From Lunularia cruciata (lineage: Eukaryota > Streptophyta > Marchantiopsida > Lunulariales > Lunulariaceae), in the NCBI GenBank assembly GCA_948567375.1, contig OX419762.1, positions 14,824,001-14,888,000 of the forward strand: 64,000 bases of DNA, given 5' to 3'. Of the stretch, positions 36,250-48,205 are shown piece by piece. A program made the translations under genes and the position numbers. The notes under the pieces are model-generated. The model was not told the origin of the DNA. It saw nothing but the letters and a program-made list of their open reading frames with translations, and ran no database searches. Each line of letters starts with the position of its first letter. The stretch's first letter is position 1.

Positions 36250-36940
36250 TAATGAGCAAAATGATCAAGGAAATAAGGAATCCTAGTAGGAAATTTTGAG
36301 CCATCTATTGGAAACTTGGTTGGTTCCAATGGAATCAAAAGCTCAACCTATGCAAATTTGCTTCATTTCCAAGGTATGATATCTTATTTGTGGTTGTAGC
36401 ATTTTTGTTGATTTTGGAAGTTCAAAGAATTGCATGTCAATGCAATAAGCAAAAGGATTATGTATTCTTATCAAACTAATAATTGGAAGCAAATTGATGA
36501 TGGTGGGTGGTTGAAAAGGTATATAGGTACACATATTGTTATATTCAAGATTGAGAAAGAGTATTTGGAAGGTATAAAGTTTGTAATGGCACCTCTACAC
36601 ATTGATATTATTTTAGGTATATCATTTTGGGTTTGATGTGGCTTGAACATCATAAGGTTCAATTTATTGGACCCGATGACAAATTCAAATACAACACCAA
36701 GGTAGGAATTTTTTATTAGATTGTCAAGCACATTTGAATTAGACACCTAAGAATAATTAGTCCCAAGATGGGAAGTTTCCCAAGAAAATAGCCATAGAGC
36801 AGGCTTTGAAAGGAAATAAGTCCCAAGATGAGAAGTTTATAAATGAAGCAGCCATAGAGCAAGGTAAATTTAATTTTGTAATGTAGATCAAGTTGATTAC
36901 ACAAGGAAAGCTTGAGTAGAGTCAGAAGCCTCATCAAGCA

Positions 36941-37571
36941 ATGGTTGATCAAATAGTTCAAGATTTTGCGGACGTGCTTTTGGATGATCTATCAAAGGGA
37001 TTATCCTCTGATTGTGATATGCTCTTCAAGATTAAGTTATTGCTAAGGAATACTCTTTTGAGTAGATCAATCTATCGGCTCTCACTAAAGAGGTTAGAAG
37101 AGTTTCAAACAACACTTATGGAGTTATTAGAGAAAGAATTTCATACAACATAATACATCTCATTGCGGAATACCGATATTATTTGTTCCAAAGAAAAATG
37201 AAAGACTTTGTTTTTGTATTGATTGCCGTGGGTTCAACAAATAAACAATGAAATATGCATATACTTTACATCAAATTGATAACTTGCTTGATCAATTGAG
37301 TGGAGCACAATAATTCTCCAAGTTGGACATTCAAAGTGGCTATTGACAAATCCTCATTGATAGAGAAGATGTGCAAAAGACTGCCTTTTGTACAAGGTAT
37401 GGGCATTTTGAATGGAGAGTTATACCTTTTGGGCTCAATAATGCTCCAACAATCTTAATGGATCAAATGCATTGGATGTTGGATAGACTATTGAATCAAT
37501 ACAAGGTGATATTCTTGGATGACATTTTATTCTATAGCAAGATGAAAACAGAACAAGCAAATCACACATGA
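36941..37571 (+). pseudogene. Reverse transcriptase of element III
   Basis: The frame is split by stops between 37150 and 37370. The right part reads TAFCTRYGHFEWRVIPFGLN and then VIFLDDILFYSKM, so a variant of the Y-x-D-D catalytic motif is present as F-L-D-D. It differs clearly from the RT of elements I and II. Confidence 0.75.
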
Positions 37572-38410
37572 GAAGTCCTAAGACAACTATGTCAATGGAA
37601 GTTTTATAACAAGTCAAAGTGTAACTTTTGGTAGAAGGAAATTACCTTCTTGGATCACAAGATCTTTTCAGAAAGGATCAAGATGGAAGAGGAGAAAATT
37701 GAGTCCATTTCTTATTGGCTTACTCCAAAGGATATCATAAAAGTGTGAGCATTTAATAGATTGGTAAATTCTATCAATAGTTCATACATTATTATACATA
37801 TGTGGTAGCACCATTGATCGACCACTTAGAGAAGAACTCAAGCTTTCAATGGACCATCAAGCACGAAGACATATTCCAAAAGTTGAACATATGATGTCTT
37901 CAAGATCCATTCTTCAATTATACGACTCTCAACTACCTTGTGTGGTTGATTTTGATGCTTCTAACTTTACCATTGGAGTTTTGTTACAATATGAATTCTC
38001 AGATGAGTTACATCCCATTGTCTTTGTGTGTCACCGATTAAACACCGTAGAAATAATTTACTATGCATGAGATTAGAAACAACTTGCAATGGTATATATC
38101 ACCAAGGTATGGAGATATTATCTCTTGGGAAAATAGGTGATCATGCAAACCAATCACAAACTCTTGTTGCAAACATTACATTTGGAACACACAAAGAGTT
38201 GATAACATCAATGGGAGAAACAACTACACTTGTTTTGACATCAAACTTGAGTACAAACCCAATCTCTTCCATAGCATCCTTGATGCCTTATCACAATAAC
38301 CTAATTTGAAATCTTTTCCTCTCATCACGATGGCAATTGCAACAGTTTCAATCAATTTCAAAGTCCAAATCAAATTTAGTATAACTCTACAACAAGATCT
38401 CTTCTTTTAG

Positions 38411-38935
38411 ATGGTACAAGATCATCTTGCAAGATGCAACAAGGAGTACAACACGTTCTCCTTCAAGGGAAGCTTTTTATTCCATGAGGAACAAATCTAT
38501 ATTCCATCCAAGGGTGATCTCCAACTTGTGCACATTCTATGTGACTCGTTGGTCACATGGGTGTGGACAAGACCTTGGGTAACCTCAACACCAATGGTGG
38601 TGGCCCAACATGGCATGAGATGTTTAAAATTTTGTATGATTGTGTGAGTGCTACCAATGCAACAAGGCCAGTAACCAGAATCAAGTAGACTCCTTCAACC
38701 ACTCTCCATTCCATCTACTCAATGGGAACACATGAGTTTAGATCTCATTACATCTTTACGCAAGACAAAGGAAGGTCACACAACAATCATGGTATTTATG
38801 AATAAACTTAGTAAACAAATCCATTTGGCATCAACCTTTGATATAGTGGATGTCCAAACATTGGTGCAGATCTATTTCAACAATATCTTCAAGCATCATG
38901 AGATACCTTGTGTATTCATCTTTGATCTTTTATGA
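38411..38935 (+). pseudogene. Integrase fragment of element III
   Basis: Blocks LPSKGD/YIPSKGDLQLVHILCD and SLDLITSLRKTKEGHTTIMV followed by FMNKLSKQIHLAS match the zinc-binding and first catalytic Asp regions of gypsy integrases, in broken frames. Confidence 0.7.
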
Positions 38936-39157
38936 TCCTTGATTCATTGGAAATTTTAGCAAACACTCTTCCAGATATTTGGCACCAAGTTTGCTTTGTC
39001 CATGGCCTATCATCCTCAAACTGATGGACAAACTAAACATATAAATTACACCTTAGAGGATATATTTTGTATTTTTTTCAACACTCACCATACCAATCAG
39101 GATGTATGTCTTGAAATTGTTGAATTTGCATACAATAATTCCAAACATGCAAGCACT

Positions 39158-39873
39158 TGAAATATTCCGCGGATAGCAAAGAAATACATAAGAGAAAATA
39201 TAGGTTTCACACTCAAATTTTGGTGCCCAAGGGAACACCTTCTCTTTCTTATATAGCCAAAGAGGATCTCCTCCAAAGATGCTCCACCAAAGGATTAGGT
39301 ACATGGATAGGTAACTTGTCAATGAGCTCCACCCTTAGATTACTTGCTTGGATGGGTGATATGTCTATCTTGATCCCATCTGGTTTCAACCAGATTGGAT
39401 CAACCAAGCTTTGAACAAAGAGAATATTCCTTTAGGAATCTTACAATCATATAGATGAGCTACTATTGGAAAGCTCTTGGCAAGACAAACCAAAGGGGAA
39501 GGAAGGCCAACCGTAATTTTGTGTAAGGGAAAGAGGAGTGAATTTGCACATTTTTGAGGCCTAATTCATTTGTTTAAGCCTTCAAAATTACCTCAAAAGT
39601 TTTTAGGCCTATTTTGGTTTTTGCTCTATTAGTAAAGTGCTCTTTTGGTGATACCTCTACTTGATCTACTTTGTCCTTTATGTGTACCATCCTTCCAGAT
39701 GTCACCAACCCAAATTCTACCTTTAGATCATATGTCTAGCTATTGATTCTAAAGTCTTCAAACTTTGGTGATACCTCTGTCTGATCTACTTAGTCCATCA
39801 TGTATAACATCCTCCCATATATTACCAAACCAAATTTTGTCTTTAGATCATGTGTCTAGCTACTAGTATTACA
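39158..39873 (-). repeat. Solo LTR inside the integrase of element III
   Basis: Matches the I/II LTR family in reverse, ending AGTATTACA, with a mutated start TGAAATATTCC. It is flanked by GCACT (39153-39157) and ACACT (39874-39878), a 5-bp duplication with one change. Like the solo LTR at 28910 it has an internal duplication (GGTGATACCTCTGTCTGATC at about 39764 repeating 39645). Confidence 0.8.
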
Positions 39874-40559
39874 ACACTACATTCTCTTTTTTTTTCTTAA
39901 TTTTGGCCAAGATCTACTTGTTCTAGATGCTTTTCTTGCTCCTCTTCCATCTCATGTCACTCATACTTCCACTTTCTTTACTACCATATCTCATTCCTTC
40001 CAACAAGCCAAATCTCATCTCCTTGTTGCTCAAAATTGTTAGAAATAATATGTGAACCACCATCATTGTGATCTCACATTTCAACTTGATGATAAGGTCA
40101 TGCTCTCCTCTAGTAACCTACTCCTCCTACTTGATACCCAAGTCTATAAATTTTTTTCTTAATTAGATAGGACACTTTGATATCACCCAAAACATTTCTC
40201 TTGTTGCTTATCGACTTGCATTGCTTTGCTTTGTCATATCCGCATCCACCTTATCTTTCATGTTTCCAAATTGAACCCTTTGTTTCTAATACGTCTTCTT
40301 TTTTCTCTTGTGTCTAACCTCCTCCTCTTCTCGTCCTTATCAATGATCATGAGGAGTATGAATTTGATCGTATCCTTACGCGTCGCTACATTCAATGCGG
40401 CCATCAACAACAAAGTATAAAGTCCTCTAGAAAGGGTATCCCTTTCATGATATCACTTGGAAGTCTCTTTCTCATCTCAAAAATACACAAATGGCCATCC
40501 AAGAATTTAAAACTTCAATGATGATGATGAGGACATCACCAACAAGAGGTGGAAGAATA

Positions 40560-41150
40560 TATAATAATATGGAATTTATCAACGAGTCAATCAAAGCTAA
40601 TAAAATAACAAATATGCAAAATTAACCTAGAATATTTTAGAAGTATCTAGGAAGTTACTTGGTTCTTCCTAAGTATTGGATAATATGCATGCCAAGTGGT
40701 GACTTCTATGAATAAGTTTCTTGGGAAGTTTCAAGAGTAGTTTAGCTTGACTCCAAATAGACAATTGTAAAATGAGAGTTTTTAAGAAACTTCTCACTAA
40801 CTTAGCTTGCACTCCAAATAGGTAGTTTTTAGGATGAAGTTTCTTGGGAAACTTCATCCTTGTTTGCCAAGTATGCAACTTCTAGAAAAAAAATTCTTGA
40901 AGCTTCTCAGTTAACTTGATTTACATTCCACTAAAATAACTTGAATAAACTTTTTGAAAACCTTCTCAAGAGCCTTGTATACCCTCTATAAATAGCAAAA
41001 TTTAAATTTATGCTAGGCATAAATTAGTAGTTATATAGGAGTTATAGAAGTTTTCTTCATTCAAGAATCCCATTGTGATCTTTCATTTTCTATTCTCCTA
41101 TTTCTCTATTTGATCTTTAACAAATTTGTTTAGATTGGTGTTCAAGCATT
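40560..41150 (+). repeat. LTR-like end of element III
   Basis: Shares blocks in reverse with 24170-24500 (for example GATCTTTCATTTTCTATTCTC). It holds a TATA box-like CTATAAATAG at about 40985. Exact ends were not determined. Confidence 0.6.
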
Positions 41151-42560
41151 GCATTTAAATTCTTTTTCCTTCTAGAAATGTTGTATATTTCTCCTTGATA
41201 ATATTGGAAATGATGATCAAATGGACCAGGAGTGCATGTTATGATGACAAGTCAAGTTGCTCATTATTTCCTTATGCGATACAAAGAATACTAAAAACAA
41301 GTATGGAAGGTACCAAAGTTTGGGCCAACACATGAGCTCAGACTCGTAGTAACAAATCTACATACAACCTCTGATCCATAAGTTCCATTATTAGGCACCC
41401 GATGTAATCCCAAAGAAGAAAAGGAAAAGTACATCATTGTGGGTGTGGAGGAGCCATGGTGTTTTTCATCGTGTCATTTTCTTGTCATCCTATATGGTCA
41501 TCTACTAGATCAATGATAAAATGGCACAATCATGTGTTCTAGCCAAAAAGCTTTCTTAACCTTGGAGATAAGGTTATCACATCTCGTTGTGGAAATATGA
41601 AAGTGCTACAGGCAAGGAAAGCACCAAGAAAATACTTGCATGGTGGCCTGGTTAGTGCAAAATACTCTCTTTCATATAAAATATATTTGACTTCTATTGA
41701 ATTGTTGGAACAACTAGCCTAGACCGTCATAAACTCCTTCCCAATATTATCTTGTTGGATGAACATTAATCCAAGCTCCAATGTACTCCAATCAATATGA
41801 ACTTGGAATGGTTTTACTCTAATTAATCTTTTGAAAATAAAGGCAAATGTAAATCTCTCCTTGTACTCTAAAAAAATCTCTCTGATCTGTCCGATACCAT
41901 TCTTGTGTAAATTTGATTAGTTTTGTCCAAACTTAACAATGACATTACATGCTCTAGTATATAGATGATAGAAATTTGCTAACCCAAAGATACTTGCACT
42001 CTTTACTCATATACAAAAATATATCAAAAATATACATTGACTTTCACTTTGGTCTATTGAACACCAAGTCTACCAAAGTAGATAGGTGACCCAAATAGTT
42101 AACCTAGATAGGAAGAAATTTTCACTTTTCAAAATATAATCTGAATCTATAAGATCTTGTGTCTTGAACATTTCTAATATATATATTTTATATTTTTTCA
42201 AATAATATTATAGAACATGTCATAAATATAATACCAAACAAAATTCAATACTATAAGATTAATATGTATATCTTTTTACACTCAACAAAATATTTATTTA
42301 ACACATGATAAAAAACCCTCATTTATATAATATATCTTTATAGTAAAGATCAATAACTTCAAAGTTATTTTGGGTTTGTATTTTCTTTGATTGGTGGTTG
42401 ATATTCATCCTCAAATATCTAAAATATTTATGACTTTTGTATGCCCATTGACATCATATATCTCCTCAAGGGAAAAACATAACATACCAATCAACCCTCT
42501 TCTATGACAAACTTTCCTTTAAGGTCTAAGGACAATGGTAAGATGTGACGCCAGCTCAGT
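41151..42560. other. Very AT-rich stretch, old transposon DNA likely
   Basis: No readable protein blocks. 41200-41640 has moderately complex sequence that could be further retroelement leader or gag. 41650-42500 is among the most AT-rich DNA of the window. Confidence 0.4.
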
Positions 42561-42648
42561 GTCTGTTTAGTCCTTAAAATGTTGAATCTTTTGTAGTCAA
42601 GACTGTCTGTTTACTCCTTAAAATGTTGAACCTTCTGTAGTCAAGACT
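42561..42648. repeat. 44-bp tandem duplication at the edge of the U2 array
   Basis: Two copies starting GTCTGTTTAGTCC and GTCTGTTTACTCC at 42561 and 42605, both ending in GTAGTCAAGACT, mark the junction between the AT-rich island and the U2 array. Confidence 0.9.
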
Positions 42649-43410
42649 ATCAGAAGGTGACAAGGTTACGTTAGTGCTGCAATTGTGACTCCAGATTGCC
42701 ATTACCATCTTTGTGAAGTTATGTGTGTTGTAAAAAAATACTACGGACCATCCTATATCGCACAAAAAATCTATGATAAGAAGAGATGCACTCCATCGGA
42801 ATGATTGATTGGAAGGTGGAAGGATTCAATGCGTTCCAGTAGCATAGAATTTTATTCCCAAACAGTATTTGCATTCACAAATTTCACACCGAACCCCGCA
42901 AGTTTAGGATCTGTTCTCACTGCCAATTGCGACAAAACATTACGAATCAATGACTCGTACTCGAGCAAACGGCATTACAGCTCTTGCAACTGTCCCACTG
43001 GGACAGCGTACGCAAAGATCCAACTGCGATTCATACTCAAGCAAACCCACTGACAAGCTCTCGTCATTTGGACAGAGACACAGCGAGCCAACAGCAACGT
43101 CCTATTCTGGCAATCCGATTAAAAAATACTGCTTGGATGTGTTGCCTTGTGTTGCTTGAATGTGTTGCACGAATCAGTACACACTGTTTAACTCGTCCAG
43201 CTGTTAAATTTCCCTGCCCCAAGCAGAGATGAGTCTGCAACCCCACGGTAGAGATAAACTGCTTAGTTCGTACTTACTGCAGCGAAAATCTGCATAAATC
43301 TGGAACTCCTGTTCAGGACATACTAGAAATAGTAGGTGAAATTCGCTTGTAGAAACGAAGGTTTTGTTCTTACTGCTTTGATTAGTTGGTCTCCCCTCAA
43401 GGGGGAGGGT

Positions 43411-43606
43411 GGGCTGCGCCGACCAAGGAAGTAGTGCAATACCAAGGCGATGCTGGCGGAACCGAGTCAGCAAGCTGACCCTTTGGCCTCGCACCCGTGA
43501 AAGAAATTAAATTAATATCGTGAGGGTCGATGACCGTCGTATCAGATATTAAACTGATAAGAACAGATACTACACTTGATCTTAGCCAAAAGGCCGAGAA
43601 AGGTAT
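43411..43606 (-). ncRNA. U2: U2 spliceosomal snRNA, copy 1 (type A)
   Basis: On the minus strand it starts ATACCTTTCTCGGCC and carries the branch-point recognition block GTGTAGTATC, the conserved stem IIa region, a hairpin (GAGGGTC-type stem, here with one mismatch in the arm), a Sm-like AATTTCTTTC site, and stem-loop IV with loop GTATTGCACTAC. U2 pairs with the intron branch site and binds Sm, U2A' and U2B''. The 3' end is set at the end of the SL IV stem region; the exact end is uncertain by a few nt. The first 68 nt match the consensus of the array exactly. This copy is likely functional. Confidence 0.95.
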
Positions 43607-43630
43607 ACATTCCTGGCTACGGCCGGGGGA

Positions 43631-43679
43631 GTATGAATCGCAGATACACTCACGATCCTTGTCCGGCTTATGGGTTTAC
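43631..43679 (-). promoter_or_regulatory. U2 copy 1 promoter
   Basis: TAAACCCATAA lies at about -64 to -73 and TTCATAC at about -25 to -33 from the U2 start, the spacing of a plant Pol II snRNA promoter (USE plus TATA). Confidence 0.65.
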
Positions 43680-44264
43680 GTCCTACGTCAGGGCACCTCC
43701 TTGACAGGAAATTGTTCATTGACTAGTGCTCACAAGATGTCCATGAAGCCATGAAAGCTAAGTTAGTGTGGACCATCCTAACGTAATCACTCCATTCGAT
43801 CTAGGCTTTGAGATATACAGGGCATGCTTCCAGGGAAACTGCATACCACGGACGAAGTTCGCTGTCACGACAGATTTGTTCCTTCACACGAGGAGGAGAT
43901 AAGATAATCTGCGTAGGCTGTAGGAATAAGTGCTTGGGTGTAAAACTGGCTCACATCTAGCAGCGCCACATGATGATACAGGTAGTGAACACACTAGTAC
44001 AGCACCAGGAAAATCATGTACCATTCTATATTATCGGTCAGAATTTGGAGGACTAGCCAGGAATCTACACTAGCCTTCAATAACAGGCGATATCTTTCAC
44101 CCCTTAGTTTTGGAAGATGGTTTATTCTTCAAGTTATGAAGACTGATCTGTCCGGAGATTCCAGCAGGTTTGGAGTTTGTTGAGTACGAACTTTCTCTGT
44201 TTTTGGTAAGGGACTGGAGCAGACATGCTGTTTGCTTATGTGGGTCTCTTTTCTGTAAAGAAAG

Positions 44265-44385
44265 GGGGGCAGCAATGCTGCTGTAAATTGGGAAAACGTC
44301 GAGGCCGAGACAGCAAGCTGTTGGCCTTGCATCCGTGGGAGAAAAAAGATCACTTGATCTTATGAACCAAGAGGTAGAGCAAGAT
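44265..44385 (-). pseudogene. U2 snRNA relic
   Basis: GAGACAGCAAGCTG, a diverged TTGGCC..GCA.CCGTG block and ACTTGATCTTA..CCAA.AGG follow each other in U2 order. The middle, about 65 nt with stem IIa, hairpin and Sm site, is missing and the ends are mutated. It lies between copies 1 and 2 and has no clear promoter. Confidence 0.75.
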
Positions 44386-44738
44386 TAGAAATTAGATATC
44401 TCCTGATTAAAGCCTCGGCCATGAACATTTGTTCAAGTTCGCACCTTTGCACGACGGACTACTTTGAAAGCCATTATGCTACATGAACACCAAAGCAGAT
44501 GGATTTATACCGATAGAAACTATTTGGAAAGTTGTCGACCAACTTCTCTTATGCAACCAGCAGCATGATGGAGATGAGCGCATACATGTGAGGTTTCACA
44601 AACGAGAGTGGCGATTCACTTAGTCTGCCAAACGAAGTGACAGCACTACTGTGAAGTCCAAATACATGGAGCTGTAATTCTCTGAAGCTTTTTTGGAATG
44701 CTCGTTTGTTTGCGTTGGTTCTCCCTTCGCAGAGGGTT

Positions 44739-44934
44739 GGGCTGCGTTAGCCAAGGAAGTAGTGCAAGACCAAGGCGACACTGGCGGAACCGAGACAGCA
44801 AGCTGACCCATTGGCCCCGCACCCGTGAAAGAAATTAGATTAATATCATGAGAGTCAATGACCCTCGTATCAGATATTAAACTGATAAGAACGGATACTA
44901 CACTTGATCTTAGCCAAAAGGCCGAGAAAGGTAT
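44739..44934 (-). ncRNA. U2: U2 spliceosomal snRNA, copy 2 (type B)
   Basis: 196 nt, start ATACCTTTCTCGG. One substitution in the conserved 5' half (ATCCGTTCTT instead of ATCTGTTCTT). One G-U pair replaces G-C in the downstream hairpin. The SL IV loop reads GTCTTGCACTAC. Possibly functional; the 5' change is in a normally invariant region. Confidence 0.93.
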
Positions 44935-44959
44935 GCTCCTCCATATGAAGTCTGGAGGA

Positions 44960-45008
44960 CTATGAAATTCGGATTGAATCCCATTTCTTGGCCGGTGTAT
45001 GGGTCTAT
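44960..45008 (-). promoter_or_regulatory. U2 copy 2 promoter
   Basis: TAGACCCAT at -65 to -73 and TTTCATAG at about -27 to -33, as in the other copies. Confidence 0.65.
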
Positions 45009-46026
45009 TTGCTTTCCGGGTCTCTGGTCATCATGCAGTCCGCACAATCACATCATTCGTAATCGGAATAACGCTGAACTCTACTTCCAGTCTACAGTGG
45101 CGAAACTCTACCAGTTGACAAAATCCAGACGGAAGGACTGACAATGGTGCGAATGTGGGTGATGTATCAATGATGGTAAATACACAAGTACAGTCGGGGT
45201 GGGACGATGAAGTTGAGCGGTTTAGTATATGGACAGGCACGCAAGAAGAAACTTTCAGGTTCGTATGTATGCAAATCCTAAAAGGAAAAAGCTTTAGGGT
45301 GTGCTCTGGAGGGGGATAGGCTCAGCCAGCAATTCAAAGTGAAGTTCATGGTCAATGCGTCCAGAGGTTTGCGAAACAGCTCAGCCAACTCGATTGATCG
45401 CTTCCTTGCCAGACGGAGCCGCCTGATAAATAATCCAAGAATCGGATTTGCCAGGGCATATCAATAAAGAGACCAAGTAGATGTCCGCTGGCTCAAAACG
45501 GAGGATGTGTGAGCAGGAAACGAAATTGATGGAGGCTTGAGGAAGACATTACAAGGGAACGGAAGTCGATCCTGCTCACGAATCATAAGCTTGATCTATT
45601 TCCTGTCGCACACAGACCTCAATTCCTTCATAAGCTATCTAGGAGATTTTGGTCCGGTTTGATTCTCCTCACCTCCACCACCATGATAAACGACGCATTG
45701 ACCATAAGCGTGATTTTATATTCTGTGACACACAGAATTTGATCCCCTTCATGAACTACTTACGAGATTTTGGTGCAGTTTGGTATTCCTAACTTCCAGG
45801 TGCATGATAAACGACGCACTGGTTCTGTTTGTACAAACTCCTAGATGGAGAAGATTTCTCAGGATTTACGAGATGAACATCTTTGCTTCATCGGGAACTC
45901 CACATAGCAGTGAGTACTTCGAGGAACTGACCTGCAATTCAAGTTGAGAGGATTACTCCAGACTAACGTGACGAACCTGTGATTCGACGGGAAGTCCACG
46001 GCAGTGACACGAGGGACTGATCTGCG

Positions 46027-46287
46027 TGTTATGTTTGGCTTGCTATAAGTGACTTGCCTGATCAAGAGCAAGAGCAAAACTTGACTGATGGAAACTCTTT
46101 ACAGTATCATGCGATATATATTCAGTCACTTCTAAGGTTGAGTATTAAAGTGACTAGATATCTTGAGTGGTCACTACTCATGAAGTCACGCAGGTCTATA
46201 TTCAGGAGTTTAGACAGTGACAGAGTGACTATCCCTGTGTTTGTATATATATACATATGTGCAATGAAAATAAAGGGTTCGAAGGCT
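46027..46287 (+). repeat. 5' LTR of the Copia element, truncated
   Basis: Matches the first ~260 bp of the 3' LTR, with single-base differences (for example GCGATATATA against GCGGATATATA), then stops abruptly. Confidence 0.9.
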
Positions 46288-46311
46288 ATATGGGAAGGAT
46301 GATATAAACTG

Positions 46312-46620
46312 TTGGAGGTCTTTTCAGCATTATTGTCCAATGAGATGCGAAAAAGACCCAACCAAGAAAAGACAAATTCAGATGCTCTATTTATCAGAGG
46401 AACGACAAGAGAGAGAGAGATCAGATCAGGAGTAAATCAAGATCCAAGTCTAGAACTGGAGGTTTCAAAGGCAAGTGCTGGATTTGTGGGAAGGTTGGAC
46501 ATTTCAAGAAAGATTGTAACAACAAGAGGCTTGAGTCCAACAAGGATAAAGGTCAACTTTCAGATCAAGCAAGCATTGCTGAGTCATCTGGAGTTGTGGA
46601 TGATGTTCTATGTGTTACCC
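46312..46620 (+). pseudogene. Copia gag remnant with zinc knuckle
   Basis: Starts with SALLSNEMRKR, the C-terminal part of gag, then shifts frame near 46410. In the second frame is a CCHC knuckle CWICGKVGHFKKDC at 46476-46517. The first two thirds of gag are deleted. Confidence 0.85.
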
Positions 46621-47231
46621 AAGACAAAGATCAATTTGAGGAGTCATGGATATTGGACTCAGGTTGCTCTTACCATATGTATCCAAATAAGGAATGGTTT
46701 CATGAGTACAAATCATTCAATGGAGGATCTGTAATAATGGAGAACAACATGGCTTGTAAAGCTATTGGCATTGGTACAATACGCATTAAGATGTTTGATG
46801 GTATTGTGAGGACTCTTGCTGATGTGAGGCATGTTCCTGAGTTAAGGAAGAATTTGATATCACTAGGCACTTTGGACTCAAATGGTTGGAGGTGGGGAAC
46901 AGAAAATGGAACACTCAAGGTATCAAAAGGAGCATTGGTTGTAATGAAGGTCAAGAAGATAGGAAACCTTTATGAGCTTGTTGGAGAGACCATCACTGGA
47001 GGAGTGGCAAGTACTATTTCTGAAAATGAAGATCCCAAAGATCTTACTCAGTTATGGCACCTCCGGTTGGGGCATATGAGTGAAAGGGGTCTAAGTGAAT
47101 TGTCCAAGCAACAACTTCTGAAGGCCCTTAAAAGTTGTAAGTTAAAAGTCTGTGAGCATTGTGTAATAGGAAAGCAACGGAGGGTAAGCTTTTCCACAGG
47201 AGTTCATTGCACAAAGGGAATTTTAGACTAG
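46596..47231 (+). pseudogene. Copia protease and GAG-pre-integrase domain
   Basis: The protease active site reads SWILDSGCSYHMYP at 46645-46690 (D-S-G intact). The pre-integrase domain reads LWHLRLGHMSERGLSELSKQ and then CEHCVIGKQRRVSFS, with the zinc-binding H and C residues. A TAG stop at 47229-47231 separates it from the integrase core. Confidence 0.9.
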
Positions 47232-48053
47232 GTGCATTTTGATGTTTGGGGCCCTGCACCTGTAGCTTCAAAATCTGGAGCATTATATTTTGTGTCTTTG
47301 GTTGATGATTACTCTAGGAGAGTATGGGTCTACACCATGAAGCAAAAATCAGAGGTCTTCTCTATCTTTAAACAATGGAAGGTGATGATGGAGAAACAAA
47401 CTGAAAGGAAAGTGAAATGTTTGAGGTCTGATAATGTTGGAGAATACAAATCTGGAGAGTTTGATAGATATTGTAAGAGTGAAGGGATAATCCATCACTT
47501 TACCATACCGAGTACTCCTCAACAAAATGGTGTGGCAGAGCGGATAAATCGTACACTCTTGAAGAAAGCAAGAAGTATGTTAAGCAACGCTGGATTGGAG
47601 AAGAGTTTTTGAGCAGAAGCTATAATTACGGCTTGTCATTTGGTAAACCTTTCTCCCTCTACTGCTATTGAGTGTAAGACACCTATGGAAAAATGGACAG
47701 GTAGGCATGTTGATTACTCTTCACTTAGAGTATTTGGATGCATAGCTTATGTTCATATTCAACAAGAACAAAGGACAAAGTTAGACCCCAAATCTAGAAA
47801 ATGTATATTCTTGGGATATGAGAAGGATACAAAGGGATATAGATTGTGGGATCCAGAAAGGTGTTGTCTTGTTGTGAGTGTGGATGTAGTTTTTGATGAG
47901 ACTAGTACAATGAAGACTATTACTATAGCAAAAGAAAAGAAAAAACAAATTCAGTCAGATTTTGTTAAGATAGATATTGATACTGGAAATGAAGACATTT
48001 CACCTCTTGTAGATCTACCAAGTGAACCATTAGAAGAGCAAAGCCTAGAGTGA
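47232..48053 (+). pseudogene. Copia integrase
   Basis: HFDVWGPAPV gives the first Asp, CLRSDNVGEYKSGEF the second, and TPQQNGVAERINRTLL the Glu of the DDE triad. The C-terminal part follows a TGA stop at 47610 (FGCIAYVHI, KCIFLGYEKDTKGYRLWDP). Apart from the stops the catalytic residues are kept. Confidence 0.9.
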
Positions 48054-48205
48054 TTCATGAACATAGGTATCCAAATAGGGATAGAAGGCCTCCAAAGAGA
48101 TTTGATGATTCTTTTGTAGCTTATGCTCTTCTTACGGAGAATGGTGAGCCTTCTTCATATGAAGAGGCAATGCAAGATCAAGAATGTCAAAAATAGCATT
48201 GTGCA

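Larger units (their letters stand above)
36250..41150 (+). mobile_element. Element III: plus-strand Ty3/gypsy chromovirus, degenerate
   Basis: A second gypsy lineage. A protease end is at 36540-36640 (PLHIDIILGISFWV), RT at 36941-37571 (VDQIVQDFADVLLDDL, FEWRVIPFGLNNAPT, VIFLDDILFYSK), and RNase H near 37849-38070 (LPCVVDFDASNFTIGVLLQY). Integrase runs 38411-39150, is interrupted by a solo LTR, then resumes from 39874 to about 40430 (DDKVMLSSSNLLL, RIHLIFHVSKLNPL). A chromodomain-like end (EEYEFDRIL, GYPFHDITWKSLSHL in shifted frames) follows at 40350-40480, and LTR-like sequence from about 40560 to 41150 contains CTATAAATAG. Stops are frequent. The left end is cut at the microsatellite. Confidence 0.75.

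Noticed and set aside
30029-41150. Endogenous pararetrovirus
   Set aside because: LTRs, tRNA-Met primer sites and integrase with chromodomain-like tails fit Ty3/gypsy chromoviruses; no movement-protein or pararetrovirus features seen.
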